Origin: an uncultured Flavobacteriaceae bacterium
Lineage (GTDB): Bacteria > Bacteroidota > Bacteroidia > Flavobacteriales > Flavobacteriaceae
DNA length: 64,000 bases
Direction of reading: 5' to 3'
NCBI GenBank assembly: GCA_947494325.1
Contig: CANLUS010000001.1
Location: forward strand, 186,001-250,000
A model generated the notes under the pieces. The model worked only from the letters and a program-made list of their open reading frames with translations. It had not been told where the DNA came from and did not search any database. Shown in pieces: positions 8,950-17,466 of this stretch (within the stretch, counting starts at the first letter, position 1; every line of letters starts with the position of its first letter). A program made the translations under genes and the position numbers.

Positions 8950-11900
8950 TTATTCTTGATTTTTGTAATGATATTCGTTTTGACTAATTATATTACCATT
9001 AGCATCCTTCACCCGCTTTAGGCGATTGAACTCGTCATATTCATAATACAGGGTATAGCCTCGAGGATCGGTCATGCTTGTGACACCTATTAAGGGGTCG
9101 TAAGTATAGGTTGAAACCATGGCATTAGGGAATTGTGTCCTCAAGTTATTTAAATTGGACTTTAAGATATCTTCAGAAGGAGTATCTATATCCTGATCGG
9201 AAAGCAACTCAAGATTTGCAACATAGCTACTGACTTGAGCATAGGCAGCATTCTCTATTTTTGCAATGGGGTATTGTTTTTCATATCCCCAGATATATAC
9301 CGTCTTAGTGCCATTAGCTCTTGAAACCTCTATAGGATTACCTCTGTCATCATAGTTATGTATTATAGTGCGCTCTTCTAGACTATCTATTCCCTTGGCA
9401 ATTTTCAAAAACTCTGGTCGGATAATATTACCAATCCAATTTTTGTATTTAGTTTCTTGATTGGAAACAATTGATCCATTCCTACTAACTTTTGTTTTTA
9501 TTGGAATGCCAATAATATTGTTAGAAATCATTGTTGTATTAATGGCACTGGAAGTATCAGTATCAGGGTAGGTATAGTCAACATTTAAAGTATCATTTTT
9601 CGAAGTATTGCTAGATTTAACCGTTACCCTATTTAAACCAGCATCATATGTAAAGGAATCTTCTTGTGCTACTATTGACTGTTCAAATTCAGTTTCTACT
9701 TTTCTGCTAACCTGCTGATTATGACCCAAGTAATTGCGATAGTATGAGGCAGCATACACATCTGTACTATTCGTTGATGAGGGGTCATTGCCAATGAAAA
9801 AACTAACCTTTAGTGCTCTAACCTCTATTTCGTTAAATCCGTATTGACTAATTACCTTTTGAACTGGAATAAATGAATTGTTTTCAAAACTAAAAGAAGA
9901 CTCCTTAACCAAAAGACCTTTCTTATGCTGCTTAGATTCTGACGGAGGATAAGGTTTATTAAATGTTATATTATCATTTCCGACCTGCGTAAATTCATAA
10001 ACTTTTCTAATAGTATCGTTAATACCGACCTCATTTACAGTAACCTCTTTGTATCTGACATGCCCAAAACCTGTTCCAAGCTGTAAAAGACTACCCGAAT
10101 ATCTAATAACGTCCTGCTTGATTATTGAATGACCTGGTTCCACTGATTGCCAGTAAATAGATTTGTCTTCATATTTAGGGAGTGCATCTATTGAACCACT
10201 AGAAATATTTGAAGAATTATTGAATGAATAATCAAAGTTTTTCTTTTTTATTAAAGTTCCATCGTGGTCGAATTCGGCAATTTCTTGGACTCTAATACCT
10301 CCAACATTTTTTTTCTCCACAGAATTTTCGGAATCATTATCCCATGTTAAATAAGCATGAATAAAGTTATTAGAACCGCTAATAGTGCCATGTCCATAAT
10401 TTCTAGTTTCCGCTACTATTTTATATTCGCCTTCTGGAAGCCAAATACTAACATTTTCAGTATAACTCGTATTAAATGGAACATTTGTTTTTTGATATAC
10501 GATTTGATCATTGCTATCATATATTTTTAATTTAGGAGAATTGTAAAATTGAGCAAAATCTGCAAGGTTTAAAGCGCTTAATGCAATATTGACTTTTCTA
10601 ATACAAGTCCCTCCTGAACATAAAGTATTAGAATTGTCTATTGTAGTATTAACATCAACATTAAAATATATTGTAGATTGAACCAGTTCATCTAAGTTGT
10701 TAGGGTTACCAGCTACATAAGCAGATGTAGCGGTAGGTATAGGAATGGCTTCTTGGCCAGATATTGATATACTTTGTATAAAACTGTAATCATGCCCTTC
10801 ATATTTAAATGTTGAATATCCTTTGGTAGGATATTCTATCTTATTCAAAACCATAGCTTCTGAATGAATAGAACTGGGTTCTCTATCTGCACCGGCATAA
10901 CTGACTATTGAACCTGAAGGTGCTCTAAAAGTATAGGTAGGGTAGGGAACATTATTACTCTTGTCATTGTAATAACCCCAATGATCAATTGAATAAGAGT
11001 TGTAATCTGGCAATGTAATGGTGTTGTATTCAAACTTGTATAGATCAATTGAGGAAAAGTTTTTTACTTGCTTAATATCATCTAATCTCAGTCTACTACC
11101 ATTCGTATAATTGAATTGGAACTCATTAATCACATCCCCACTTTTATTTTTTAACTTCACTCCGCCTAGCGGGTACAAATTTGTTCCACTTACGTCAGTT
11201 CTAGGGATAGTGCCTTTAACAAATTCAATTTTGTTATTTGAATTGTTACCTTTTATTGTTTTTAAATAAGAACCTACAATACTAAGTCCAGAACTTGAAG
11301 CTGAAATTGGGCCACTACCTCCTGCTTCGTAAATAGTATGCTGCTTTGAGTATTCAACGGGATAGTCCATGGTATAACTTTCATACTCATAATCTATTCT
11401 ATGTTTTGAAGAAGAATCCTCAATGGAGGTAAGTTTCCATGCACTGGTATAGGGATCGTTATTACAAACTATATTAAACCCTACTAAGCCTGTTATCTCA
11501 TTGGTTTCTCGATTACTGAAAATATATTTGTTTCCTAAGTCATCAATTATTTTCCATTCTAAAATTTCATATTTATCTGTGACTTGAGTATATTCAACTT
11601 GTATCTTTCTATTACAAGCTACTCTAAGGTTACCGTCCCAGTCGAACATAATTTTACCATTCAAATCACCAACATTAAATCTGAATACATCGGGCTCGGC
11701 ATCAACACATCCATATGAAGAAAGCTCATTGTATAGAACGGCCTTGGCTTGTTCATTCAAGCCTATTACATCATCAATTGAATCATAACCTCTGGTATTT
11801 AAGAATTTTAAAAAACCTTCAACTGCGTCAGAATCATCAGGCTTACCACGAACTTCTCTCGCGATGACACCGCCAGCGTTCAAATTCCAACCCAAACCTA

Positions 11901-12162
11901 CCCAAGTGGCTCTTTCCGCAACTTTGTGCCCAGATGTACTGTATGATAAATTGATATTGGTACTTAATGGACCTTCTGACAAACTAGCTATAGGAATATT
12001 TTTGCTTACAGACCCCGTATAATATCCTACAGAGATATCCGTAAAATCAAAAAGAGATGAAACATCGGGTGACTTTGGCGAATAATCTATTTTCAGAGGA
12101 GTTTCTTGGGCAAAAACAGTTAAATACGTCAAAAACAGCAGGGAGAAAAGTATCTTTTTCAT
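8950..12162 (-). CDS. SpvB-like/YD-repeat exported protein
   Basis: 1070 residues with signal peptide 1-19 (ends LTVFAQ). Residues about 35-110 (GYYTGSVSKNIPIASLSEGP, then NLSYSTSGHKVAERATWVGL) match the start of SpvB/TcB-type proteins, including the 'LSYS...GxGW' motif. The rest is beta-rich with YD repeats near the C-terminus (TYDPLIGVTSMTDPRGYTLY and YEYDEFNRLKRVKDANGN). It ends right after the last YD unit, with no RHS core and no toxin tip. In Tc toxins an SpvB-like B part and an RHS C part close one shell. Here the RHS part is the separate protein two genes downstream. It is probably the first gene of the four-gene locus. Confidence 0.8.
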   Translation of the reverse strand: MKKILFSLLFLTYLTVFAQETPLKIDYSPKSPDVSSLFDFTDISVGYYTGSVSKNIPIASLSEGPLSTNINLSYSTSGHKVAERATWVGLGWNLNAGGVIAREVRGKPDDSDAVEGFLKFLNTRGYDSIDDVIGLNEQAKAVLYNELSSYGCVDAEPDVFRFNVGDLNGKIMFDWDGNLRVACNRKIQVEYTQVTDKYEILEWKIIDDLGNKYIFSNRETNEITGLVGFNIVCNNDPYTSAWKLTSIEDSSSKHRIDYEYESYTMDYPVEYSKQHTIYEAGGSGPISASSSGLSIVGSYLKTIKGNNSNNKIEFVKGTIPRTDVSGTNLYPLGGVKLKNKSGDVINEFQFNYTNGSRLRLDDIKQVKNFSSIDLYKFEYNTITLPDYNSYSIDHWGYYNDKSNNVPYPTYTFRAPSGSIVSYAGADREPSSIHSEAMVLNKIEYPTKGYSTFKYEGHDYSFIQSISISGQEAIPIPTATSAYVAGNPNNLDELVQSTIYFNVDVNTTIDNSNTLCSGGTCIRKVNIALSALNLADFAQFYNSPKLKIYDSNDQIVYQKTNVPFNTSYTENVSIWLPEGEYKIVAETRNYGHGTISGSNNFIHAYLTWDNDSENSVEKKNVGGIRVQEIAEFDHDGTLIKKKNFDYSFNNSSNISSGSIDALPKYEDKSIYWQSVEPGHSIIKQDVIRYSGSLLQLGTGFGHVRYKEVTVNEVGINDTIRKVYEFTQVGNDNITFNKPYPPSESKQHKKGLLVKESSFSFENNSFIPVQKVISQYGFNEIEVRALKVSFFIGNDPSSTNSTDVYAASYYRNYLGHNQQVSRKVETEFEQSIVAQEDSFTYDAGLNRVTVKSSNTSKNDTLNVDYTYPDTDTSSAINTTMISNNIIGIPIKTKVSRNGSIVSNQETKYKNWIGNIIRPEFLKIAKGIDSLEERTIIHNYDDRGNPIEVSRANGTKTVYIWGYEKQYPIAKIENAAYAQVSSYVANLELLSDQDIDTPSEDILKSNLNNLRTQFPNAMVSTYTYDPLIGVTSMTDPRGYTLYYEYDEFNRLKRVKDANGNIISQNEYHYKNQE

Positions 12163-12233
12163 AGAATTGAGATCTTCAGATTTAATAATTCGACCTCTAA
12201 GCTAGAACCGATTTTTAATATTTTTTTTGTGAA

Positions 12234-12262
12234 TTACCCTGAGTAGTACCTTTTTCGGGTAA
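12234..12262. promoter_or_regulatory. Dyad TTACCC-N17-GGGTAA upstream of the SpvB/RHS locus
   Basis: In the gene-free stretch 12163-12504 the clearest structure is a perfect 6-bp dyad, ttaccc (12234-12239) and gggtaa (12257-12262), 72 bases before the start at 12162. Between the arms lies gagtagtacc. It could be a regulator site for the locus. The rest of this stretch is AT-rich with no gene or hairpin that I can support. Confidence 0.35.
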
Positions 12263-12504
12263 ATGGTAGATTTTTCTTAATGAATGGTAAAAACAAGGTG
12301 CTTTTTGGAATTATGATCTAGCTTGTTTCGATAGGATAAGAAATATGAAAAGTCTCCGTTTCTTCCAATTTTAAATTTAATTATTGGGAGTAATTATATA
12401 AACTGAGCAATAGGAGTTTAAGGTTTCAGAAGAATTTTTGAAATAGCTATAAAACAAAAAGAAGCTAGAATTCTCTAACTCCTATGAACTATCCAATGAG
12501 TCCA

Positions 12505-12981
12505 TCATTCGTAGGGCGTATATAGAAATTTGACCTTTTTTATTAAAATTTCATCGTTTTTGATTTCGCTTTTGTCAATAATGAATATATGTTTTTTATT
12601 AAGTTCAAAAAGTCGTGCAATTTTAGATTCTCCAAATCTATTCAAATCCTTTTGCGATATAATAATGTCTTTATTTTTTCTTAAAAGACTCTTGTGGACT
12701 CTATAACTAATCGTTTCTTCATCCTTTTTAGCATCTTCCAAGTTCTCATATTTATCATAGGAAAACCAATATGGAAGTAGTTTTTTAGACGCCTTACTTT
12801 TGTCATTTTGATAAAATGTATAATAAACAGATCCTAGCACGACTACAATTCCATTCTGTTTCTTTGCAAATTCGTTTTCTTCAAAAACCACGAATAACGT
12901 ATTTTGGGTTTCAAAATCTATTATATTTTGTGAGTTTAAGGTCAAACAAAATAACATGCTTGATAGTATTAGATTTTTCAT
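12505..12981 (-). CDS. Small exported protein of a local paralogous family (copy 4)
   Basis: 158 residues with a signal peptide ending LTLNSQN. It shares the plan of three nearby proteins (13708-14199, 14202-14675, 14744-15241): an N-terminal 'N-T-x-F-x-x-F-E-E' motif (here QNTLFVVFEENEFAKK), a middle Y/W-rich part, 'K-S-x-L-R-K-N-K-x-I-I-I', and a C-terminal 'FIIDKSEIKNDEILIKKVKF'. It is the most diverged copy. I do not recognise the family. Function is unknown, probably periplasmic or outer-membrane associated. Confidence 0.7.
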   Translation of the reverse strand: MKNLILSSMLFCLTLNSQNIIDFETQNTLFVVFEENEFAKKQNGIVVVLGSVYYTFYQNDKSKASKKLLPYWFSYDKYENLEDAKKDEETISYRVHKSLLRKNKDIIISQKDLNRFGESKIARLFELNKKHIFIIDKSEIKNDEILIKKVKFLYTPYE

Positions 12982-12989
12982 TGGTTTAA

Positions 12990-13589
12990 TTACTCAATAC
13001 TACGCGGTTTATCAATGAAATCAATAATGGCTTTCCATTTACCATCAATTCTTTTATACAGTGTTATATGATTCTCATATTCTCTGTTTTTTTGATAAAT
13101 AAGCGCATTGTTACCATTCCTCGTAAAAATGATTTTTGGTAAATCATAATAATAGTTAATCGGTTTAAAATTTTTATCTAAAAAAAGTTTCTCTGGGTCC
13201 GTAGTTGATGGAAAAAATCGGACGTTTCCTAATTTTATCTTACTCTTATCTATAGACTTTGGTTTCTTCAATTGCTTCTTAAAATATTGCAATTCCTTAT
13301 CATAATTAATACCCTGTTTAATCAAGATATTTTTAAAGCCATCAAATTCTTCTACATCATTTTTAATTTCCAGTATTTTATTTTTCTCATAGTCGAGTTT
13401 AATATTATTCTTAGAATCTGTATTAGATTTCCAGTCAATGATGTAAATAGAATCTCGACTTTTATTAGCCCTTTCTAATAACATCGCCACAACATCTGCT
13501 TGATCATCCGAATTTCTATGTTGCAATGATGTGCATGAACTACCTAGCATCAAACTAATTACAACTAATAATTTTAAAATAGTTCTCAT
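12990..13589 (-). CDS. Hypothetical lipoprotein
   Basis: The ATG at 13589 is preferred over an in-frame GTG at 13598, because the GTG lies in the scar of a lost paralogue. The protein (about 199 residues) has a lipoprotein signal with lipobox around LGSSC, then a lysine-rich, mixed alpha/beta body ending HITLYKRIDGKWKAIIDFID. It does not belong to the flanking paralogue family. It is co-oriented with copy 4 (8 bases apart). Function unknown. Confidence 0.65.
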   Translation of the reverse strand: MRTILKLLVVISLMLGSSCTSLQHRNSDDQADVVAMLLERANKSRDSIYIIDWKSNTDSKNNIKLDYEKNKILEIKNDVEEFDGFKNILIKQGINYDKELQYFKKQLKKPKSIDKSKIKLGNVRFFPSTTDPEKLFLDKNFKPINYYYDLPKIIFTRNGNNALIYQKNREYENHITLYKRIDGKWKAIIDFIDKPRSIE

Positions 13590-13590
13590 A

Positions 13591-13641
13591 TCAACCACTT
13601 ATTGAACTAAGAATTAGTAAAAAAATAATTATTTTCTTCAC
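13591..13641 (-). pseudogene. Remnant start and signal peptide of a lost family copy
   Basis: Reading minus from 13641: GTG AAG AAA ATA ATT ATT TTT ... AGT GGT TGA gives (M)KKIIIFLLILSSISG-stop. It aligns with the first codons of the gene at 14675 (MNRIIIFSLILCSIS), and the flanking DNA up to about 13720 aligns with 14680-14760. The original ATG is GTG here, and the frame stops after 16 codons where the 199-residue lipoprotein begins. It is therefore a truncated duplicate. Confidence 0.7.
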
Positions 13642-13707
13642 TGGCTCATATTATAATTAAAAAGAGTTAGCTCTTTCTAACTTTTTTATCATCTTATTTA
13701 GTTGTTG

Positions 13708-14199
13708 TTAATGTGATGACTCGTAAACAAAACCTACTTTATGCACAAGTATTTTCCCGTTTTTAATATCAGCCTTATCAATGAGAAAACAATATTTATT
13801 GATTCCATAAAGTAAATTCACGGTCTCATTGACACCAATTTTGTCAATAAAGTCTTTTGTTATCAAGATATTCTTGTTTCTTTTTAAGAATTTCATATCT
13901 ATTCTATACTCCATAGTCTCATTCATTTTATTCAAATAATCTGTGTGACTTTTATATTTTGAATACAAGAAAAAAAATGGAAATCTTGAGAAAAAATCTC
14001 TATCCTTTTTTTTGTAATAAGCATATTTATGAGTGTATTCTTCTGGTGTTAAATAATTGATCGAATCAATAGTTTTCCTGGTGTACTCTCCTTCCTCAAA
14101 TAGAATAAAAAACGTGTTTTGTTTTTTAATTTCAGAGAGTTTTTGACCTGAACAACTTATTGAACATATCATTACAATTAAAAGTGTTATTTTTTTCAT
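13708..14199 (-). CDS. Small exported/lipoprotein of the local paralogous family (copy 3)
   Basis: 163 residues. The N-terminus MKKITLLIVMICSISCSGQ carries a possible lipobox (SISC). Conserved family parts are visible: NTFFILFEEGEYTRK, FPFFFLYSKYK, LKRNKNILITKDFIDKIG and FLIDKADIKNGKILVHKV. Its first 40 codons are almost identical at DNA level to copy 1 (14744-15241), which implies recent duplication or gene conversion. Function unknown. The shared pattern of hydrophobic strands suggests one small beta-rich domain. Confidence 0.7.
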   Translation of the reverse strand: MKKITLLIVMICSISCSGQKLSEIKKQNTFFILFEEGEYTRKTIDSINYLTPEEYTHKYAYYKKKDRDFFSRFPFFFLYSKYKSHTDYLNKMNETMEYRIDMKFLKRNKNILITKDFIDKIGVNETVNLLYGINKYCFLIDKADIKNGKILVHKVGFVYESSH

Positions 14200-14201
14200 A
14201 T

Positions 14202-14675
14202 TTACTCATAGTTCATACTCATGAACCTAACCTCTTTTATCCAAATATAATTATCTTCAATTTCACTCTTGTCTATGATAAATAAGTTTCTCTTATTATA
14301 TTCAAACAAATTTACCATGGAAGTAGTTCCTATCGCTATCATTTCCTCTCTAGTTAAAATAATCTTCTTGTTCTTTCTTAAGAAACTCTTGTGAATTCGA
14401 AAAGACCTCGTTTTTCCTTTGTGTTGATCTTCACTATTAAAATAAGTTGCATTTAAAAATGAATAAGAAAGCATTGTTTTTTTACCAGAGTTTCTCTCTT
14501 TCTTATAGAACTCATACTTAATTGGCTTATCTGGCAGGCTTATCACTTTTTTTTTGGCTAAATCTCCTTCCTCAAATAGAATAAAAAAAGTATTGCCTTT
14601 TTTTAATGCAGAAAGATCCTGCCCAAAAACACTTATTGAACAAAGAATTAGTGAAAAAATAATTATTCTATTCAT
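14202..14675 (-). CDS. Small exported protein of the local paralogous family (copy 2)
   Basis: 157 residues, with signal peptide MNRIIIFSLILCSISVFGQ. Family motifs are NTFFILFEEGDLAKKK, FRIHKSFLRKNKKIILTREE and FIIDKSEIEDNYIWIKEV. It ends 2 bases before the start of copy 3. Its start region and upstream spacer are the parent-like sequence of the remnant at 13591-13641. Function unknown. Confidence 0.7.
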   Translation of the reverse strand: MNRIIIFSLILCSISVFGQDLSALKKGNTFFILFEEGDLAKKKVISLPDKPIKYEFYKKERNSGKKTMLSYSFLNATYFNSEDQHKGKTRSFRIHKSFLRKNKKIILTREEMIAIGTTSMVNLFEYNKRNLFIIDKSEIEDNYIWIKEVRFMSMNYE

Positions 14676-14743
14676 CGGCTCATATTAAAATTAAAAAGTG
14701 TTAGCTCTTTCTAACTCTTTGTAATCTTCTCCTGTATTTGTTA

Positions 14744-15241
14744 TCAATGTGATGGTTCATAATGAAATTGAACTTGTCGAACTATAATTTTACCGTTTTT
14801 TGTATCGCTACTATCTATTAGAAAATAATATTTATTACTGCTATAAAGTAAATTAGCAATCTTATTAATACCTGCACTATCGATAAAGTTTTTAGTAATA
14901 ATAATATCTCTATTTTTCTTTAAAAAACTTTTGTCTATTTCAAACTCCATTGACTCATTTAGTTTATTAATAAAGTTCGTATAGTTACTATATTTAGAAT
15001 ACAAGAAAAAAAATGGATATCTAGACCCAAAACTTTTGTCTTTGTTTTTATGATAAGTGTAACGATAACTAAGTCTAATGCCTTGATTATTAATATATTT
15101 AGAAGAGTCAATAGTTTTCTTTGTGTACTCTCCTTCCTCAAATAAAATAAAAAAAGTATTCTGTTTTTTAATTTCCGATAGTTTTTGACCTGAACAACTA
15201 ATTGAACATATCAATACAATTAAAAGTGTTATTTTTTTCAT
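14744..15241 (-). CDS. Small exported/lipoprotein of the local paralogous family (copy 1)
   Basis: The start is taken at the ATG at 15241 (MKKITLLIVLICSISCSGQ, matching copy 3) rather than the in-frame ATG at 15259, which would put six extra residues inside the upstream gene. The start then lies one base after the upstream stop (TAGGATG). The 165-residue protein has a possible lipobox (SISC) and all family motifs: NTFFILFEEGEYTKK, FPFFFLYSKYSN-like, LKKNRDIIITKNFID and FLIDSSDTKNGKIIVRQV. Function unknown. Co-transcription with the HExxH lipoprotein is very likely. Confidence 0.7.
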   Translation of the reverse strand: MKKITLLIVLICSISCSGQKLSEIKKQNTFFILFEEGEYTKKTIDSSKYINNQGIRLSYRYTYHKNKDKSFGSRYPFFFLYSKYSNYTNFINKLNESMEFEIDKSFLKKNRDIIITKNFIDSAGINKIANLLYSSNKYYFLIDSSDTKNGKIIVRQVQFHYEPSH

Positions 15242-15242
15242 C

Positions 15243-16907
15243 CTAGTTACATTTATCATTCAATTTTTGGCGTTGATCTAAATATCTATTATACTTTATC
15301 GCTTTATCTGTATTCCCTTCAATAGCTAACTTAAATGCTTCGGTTTTATGTAAACCCTGCAAGGAAGTATAATAATGTAAATCCGCCCAATTTAAGTTTG
15401 GATCATTTTCAAAATCATCAAGATCTTCTTGAGATGCTAAATTACTCAATCCAATTTCGTTTATAACATTACTAAACACTGGTAGCATATAGTCAAATAT
15501 CAATTCATGCTGATCCATATCTCCATTGCAAAGATCATCAAACAATACAAATAAGGAATCTGTAACATTATCGTCTACAATAGACTCAGGTACAAGCTGT
15601 ATCCCATCAAACTGACCTTGGACATAATTAGGATCACATTTGGCAAGTTGAAACCTTATAAAGGCATGAATTGATTCATGCAAAATGGTTTTCAAAACAC
15701 TAAAATTTGAGAAATTGTTTAACAAATTTTGATCAATTTCTATTTGGGCATTAAATATTTCTATTTTACCAGTTAATGGGCTCACATAAGGTTCTTTACC
15801 TCCTGTTAGACCATTTACTCTTCTAAATTGATTAGTTTCAGGATCTAAATATTGCAGATCTTTAGTTACTTTAAAAGAAACGTTTATATTGTCATTATTA
15901 GTGCCAAAAATATCAGTGAAGAGTCTTTTATAAGTCGCTGATGTTGTCATTTTTTTGTATATACACAGAAACTTCTCTGCAGCAATTTTTGTGCTATCCT
16001 CAACTGTCTCAGAAGCAATCGAATCCAAAATTGCAGAAACATCCACCTCATATGGAGAATCTTCACTTAAATTATCATTGACTCTATCCTGAACACCGTT
16101 ATCACCGAAAAGAGGCATTATGGCAATTTCTTCATTAGGGTCAGGATTGGGATTTGTATGACCGGCTCCATCACCATATGGACTGTCATCATTGGCGTCT
16201 TCATCGCCTGTAGAACTTCCTCCTCCAGAAGTTGTGCACCCCGTAACTACCCAACCCCCAGTACACTCATAATATGGAAGTTGAGATGAGCTACCATTAC
16301 ATTCCCATGCTTGCTCAGGTGTATGCTGATCTCCTGCTGTACAATTAACTGGAACGCATAGTCCTGCGCCTTCATCCCATCCTATGATTTCTTGTTCTGT
16401 ACTAGGACATTGTACATCACTCTTCAACAATAACCCAGTATCATTTATATAAGTTACAGATGCGTTCTCTACATCAGGACTTGCACTAAAATCTGAAATT
16501 AGTACAGGATATGAAATCAACATTTGTGTATAATCACCATTATTAAAAATGGTCAACACATAATTTTCTAAAACCTTATAATCGTATTGTTCTCTTTCTA
16601 CATTAAACGTATAGCTCTTATAAGTATCTGCGGTTAACAACTGAACTTTTGAAGTGTCTATACTAAAACCATATACCTCGGAGGTCAAATTGCCAGCACT
16701 TTTTTTGTGGTTACTTGAGAACTTATCTGAAATAAGTCTTTTAAAATTGTGATTGATTTTTGAAATAGAGTCGTATTGAACTATGGCGCCAAAAATACCG
16801 TCAAGACTTCTCTTAGTGGATTTTTCTGAAGGAATAGTATCTCTTTCACAATTCGAAAGAACAATACATACCAATATTAGGGCCAATACCTTTAGGGAGT
16901 TTCTCAT
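15243..16907 (-). CDS. Lipoprotein with HExxH zinc-peptidase motif
   Basis: 554 residues. A lipoprotein signal with lipobox VLSNC puts the lipidated Cys at 20. Residues 165-225 are cysteine-rich (CPSTEQEIIGWDEGAGLC and so on), followed by a low-complexity G/S/D/N/P linker (about 226-260). The C-terminal domain holds ILHESIHAFIRF with HESIH at 410-414, matching the HExxH zinc motif of metallopeptidases, here in an SprT-like or gluzincin-like helix. A third zinc ligand is not obvious. It is the first gene of the operon with the small paralogues. Substrate unknown. A peptidase role is inferred from the motif alone. Confidence 0.65.
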   Translation of the reverse strand: MRNSLKVLALILVCIVLSNCERDTIPSEKSTKRSLDGIFGAIVQYDSISKINHNFKRLISDKFSSNHKKSAGNLTSEVYGFSIDTSKVQLLTADTYKSYTFNVEREQYDYKVLENYVLTIFNNGDYTQMLISYPVLISDFSASPDVENASVTYINDTGLLLKSDVQCPSTEQEIIGWDEGAGLCVPVNCTAGDQHTPEQAWECNGSSSQLPYYECTGGWVVTGCTTSGGGSSTGDEDANDDSPYGDGAGHTNPNPDPNEEIAIMPLFGDNGVQDRVNDNLSEDSPYEVDVSAILDSIASETVEDSTKIAAEKFLCIYKKMTTSATYKRLFTDIFGTNNDNINVSFKVTKDLQYLDPETNQFRRVNGLTGGKEPYVSPLTGKIEIFNAQIEIDQNLLNNFSNFSVLKTILHESIHAFIRFQLAKCDPNYVQGQFDGIQLVPESIVDDNVTDSLFVLFDDLCNGDMDQHELIFDYMLPVFSNVINEIGLSNLASQEDLDDFENDPNLNWADLHYYTSLQGLHKTEAFKLAIEGNTDKAIKYNRYLDQRQKLNDKCN

Positions 16908-16998
16908 AATTTTTTATAAATGTTTTTGTGTTAGCGAAACGACCGCACTAATATATAAGAATAATTTAGTTTCTGTCGATCATATACTATAATTCGTT

Positions 16999-17006
16999 CA
17001 AAAGTA
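16999..17006 (-). promoter_or_regulatory. -7 box (TACTTTTG) for the HExxH lipoprotein operon
   Basis: Minus-strand TACTTTTG fits the Bacteroidota consensus TAnnTTTG and lies about 92 bases before the start at 16907. The remainder of the 16908-17222 stretch shows no gene or other clear element. Confidence 0.45.
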
Positions 17007-17222
17007 AGTTAAATGAGTATTCTGACAGGAAAAACCCCTAAAATAAAACGGATTTTTCCTCTTGATTTTATGCTTAAAATTCTGTATTCAATCGACCATC
17101 TTTACTTCTATTCATAACTGCAAACATAGGCCGTTTCACTGCCATTTATTGGTAGTATTCGTTTAAAAAATCTGATGGTAATTCAATAAGTCGACATTAT
17201 AAGAAGTATAACGAAATGCCCT

Positions 17223-17256
17223 AAAACAAAAAAGCATCCCAAAATAAAGGGAAGCT
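17223..17256 (-). terminator. Rho-independent terminator after tRNA-Asp
   Basis: On the minus strand a stem AGCTTCCC / GGGATGCT (one mismatch, 17249-17256 with 17233-17240) is followed by a run of T residues. It lies about 70 bases downstream of the tRNA 3' end. Confidence 0.7.
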
Positions 17257-17326
17257 TTCCATTGGGTTACTACTATAACCCTGACATTTTTGAGAAAAAT
17301 GCCAAAACAACACAACTTTCTTATTG

Positions 17327-17400
17327 CGGTCTGGACGGGACTCGAACCCGCGACCCCCTGCGTGACAGGCAGGTATTCTAACCAGCTGAACTACCAGACC
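17327..17400 (-). tRNA. tRNA-Asp (anticodon GTC)
   Basis: Cloverleaf read on the minus strand: acceptor stem GGTCTGG / CCAGACC plus discriminator G, D arm TTCAGCTGGTTAGAA, anticodon stem CCTGC / GCAGG around loop CTGTCAC with GTC at 17364-17366, and T arm GCGGGTTCGAGTCCCGT. No CCA is encoded. GTC reads aspartate codons. Confidence 0.95.
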
Positions 17401-17466
17401 GTTGCTTTGATAGCGGTTGCAAATATAAGTGCGTTTTTTATATCTGCAAAACCTTTTGCATCTTTT

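Noticed and set aside
15241-15259. Longer start of paralogue copy 1 (MINVTR...)
   Set aside because: It would overlap the upstream gene and put charged residues before the signal peptide. The ATG at 15241 matches copy 3 exactly.
17040-17220. Possible small RNA between the HExxH lipoprotein and tRNA-Asp
   Set aside because: No promoter-terminator pair or stable fold apart from the tRNA terminator could be supported.
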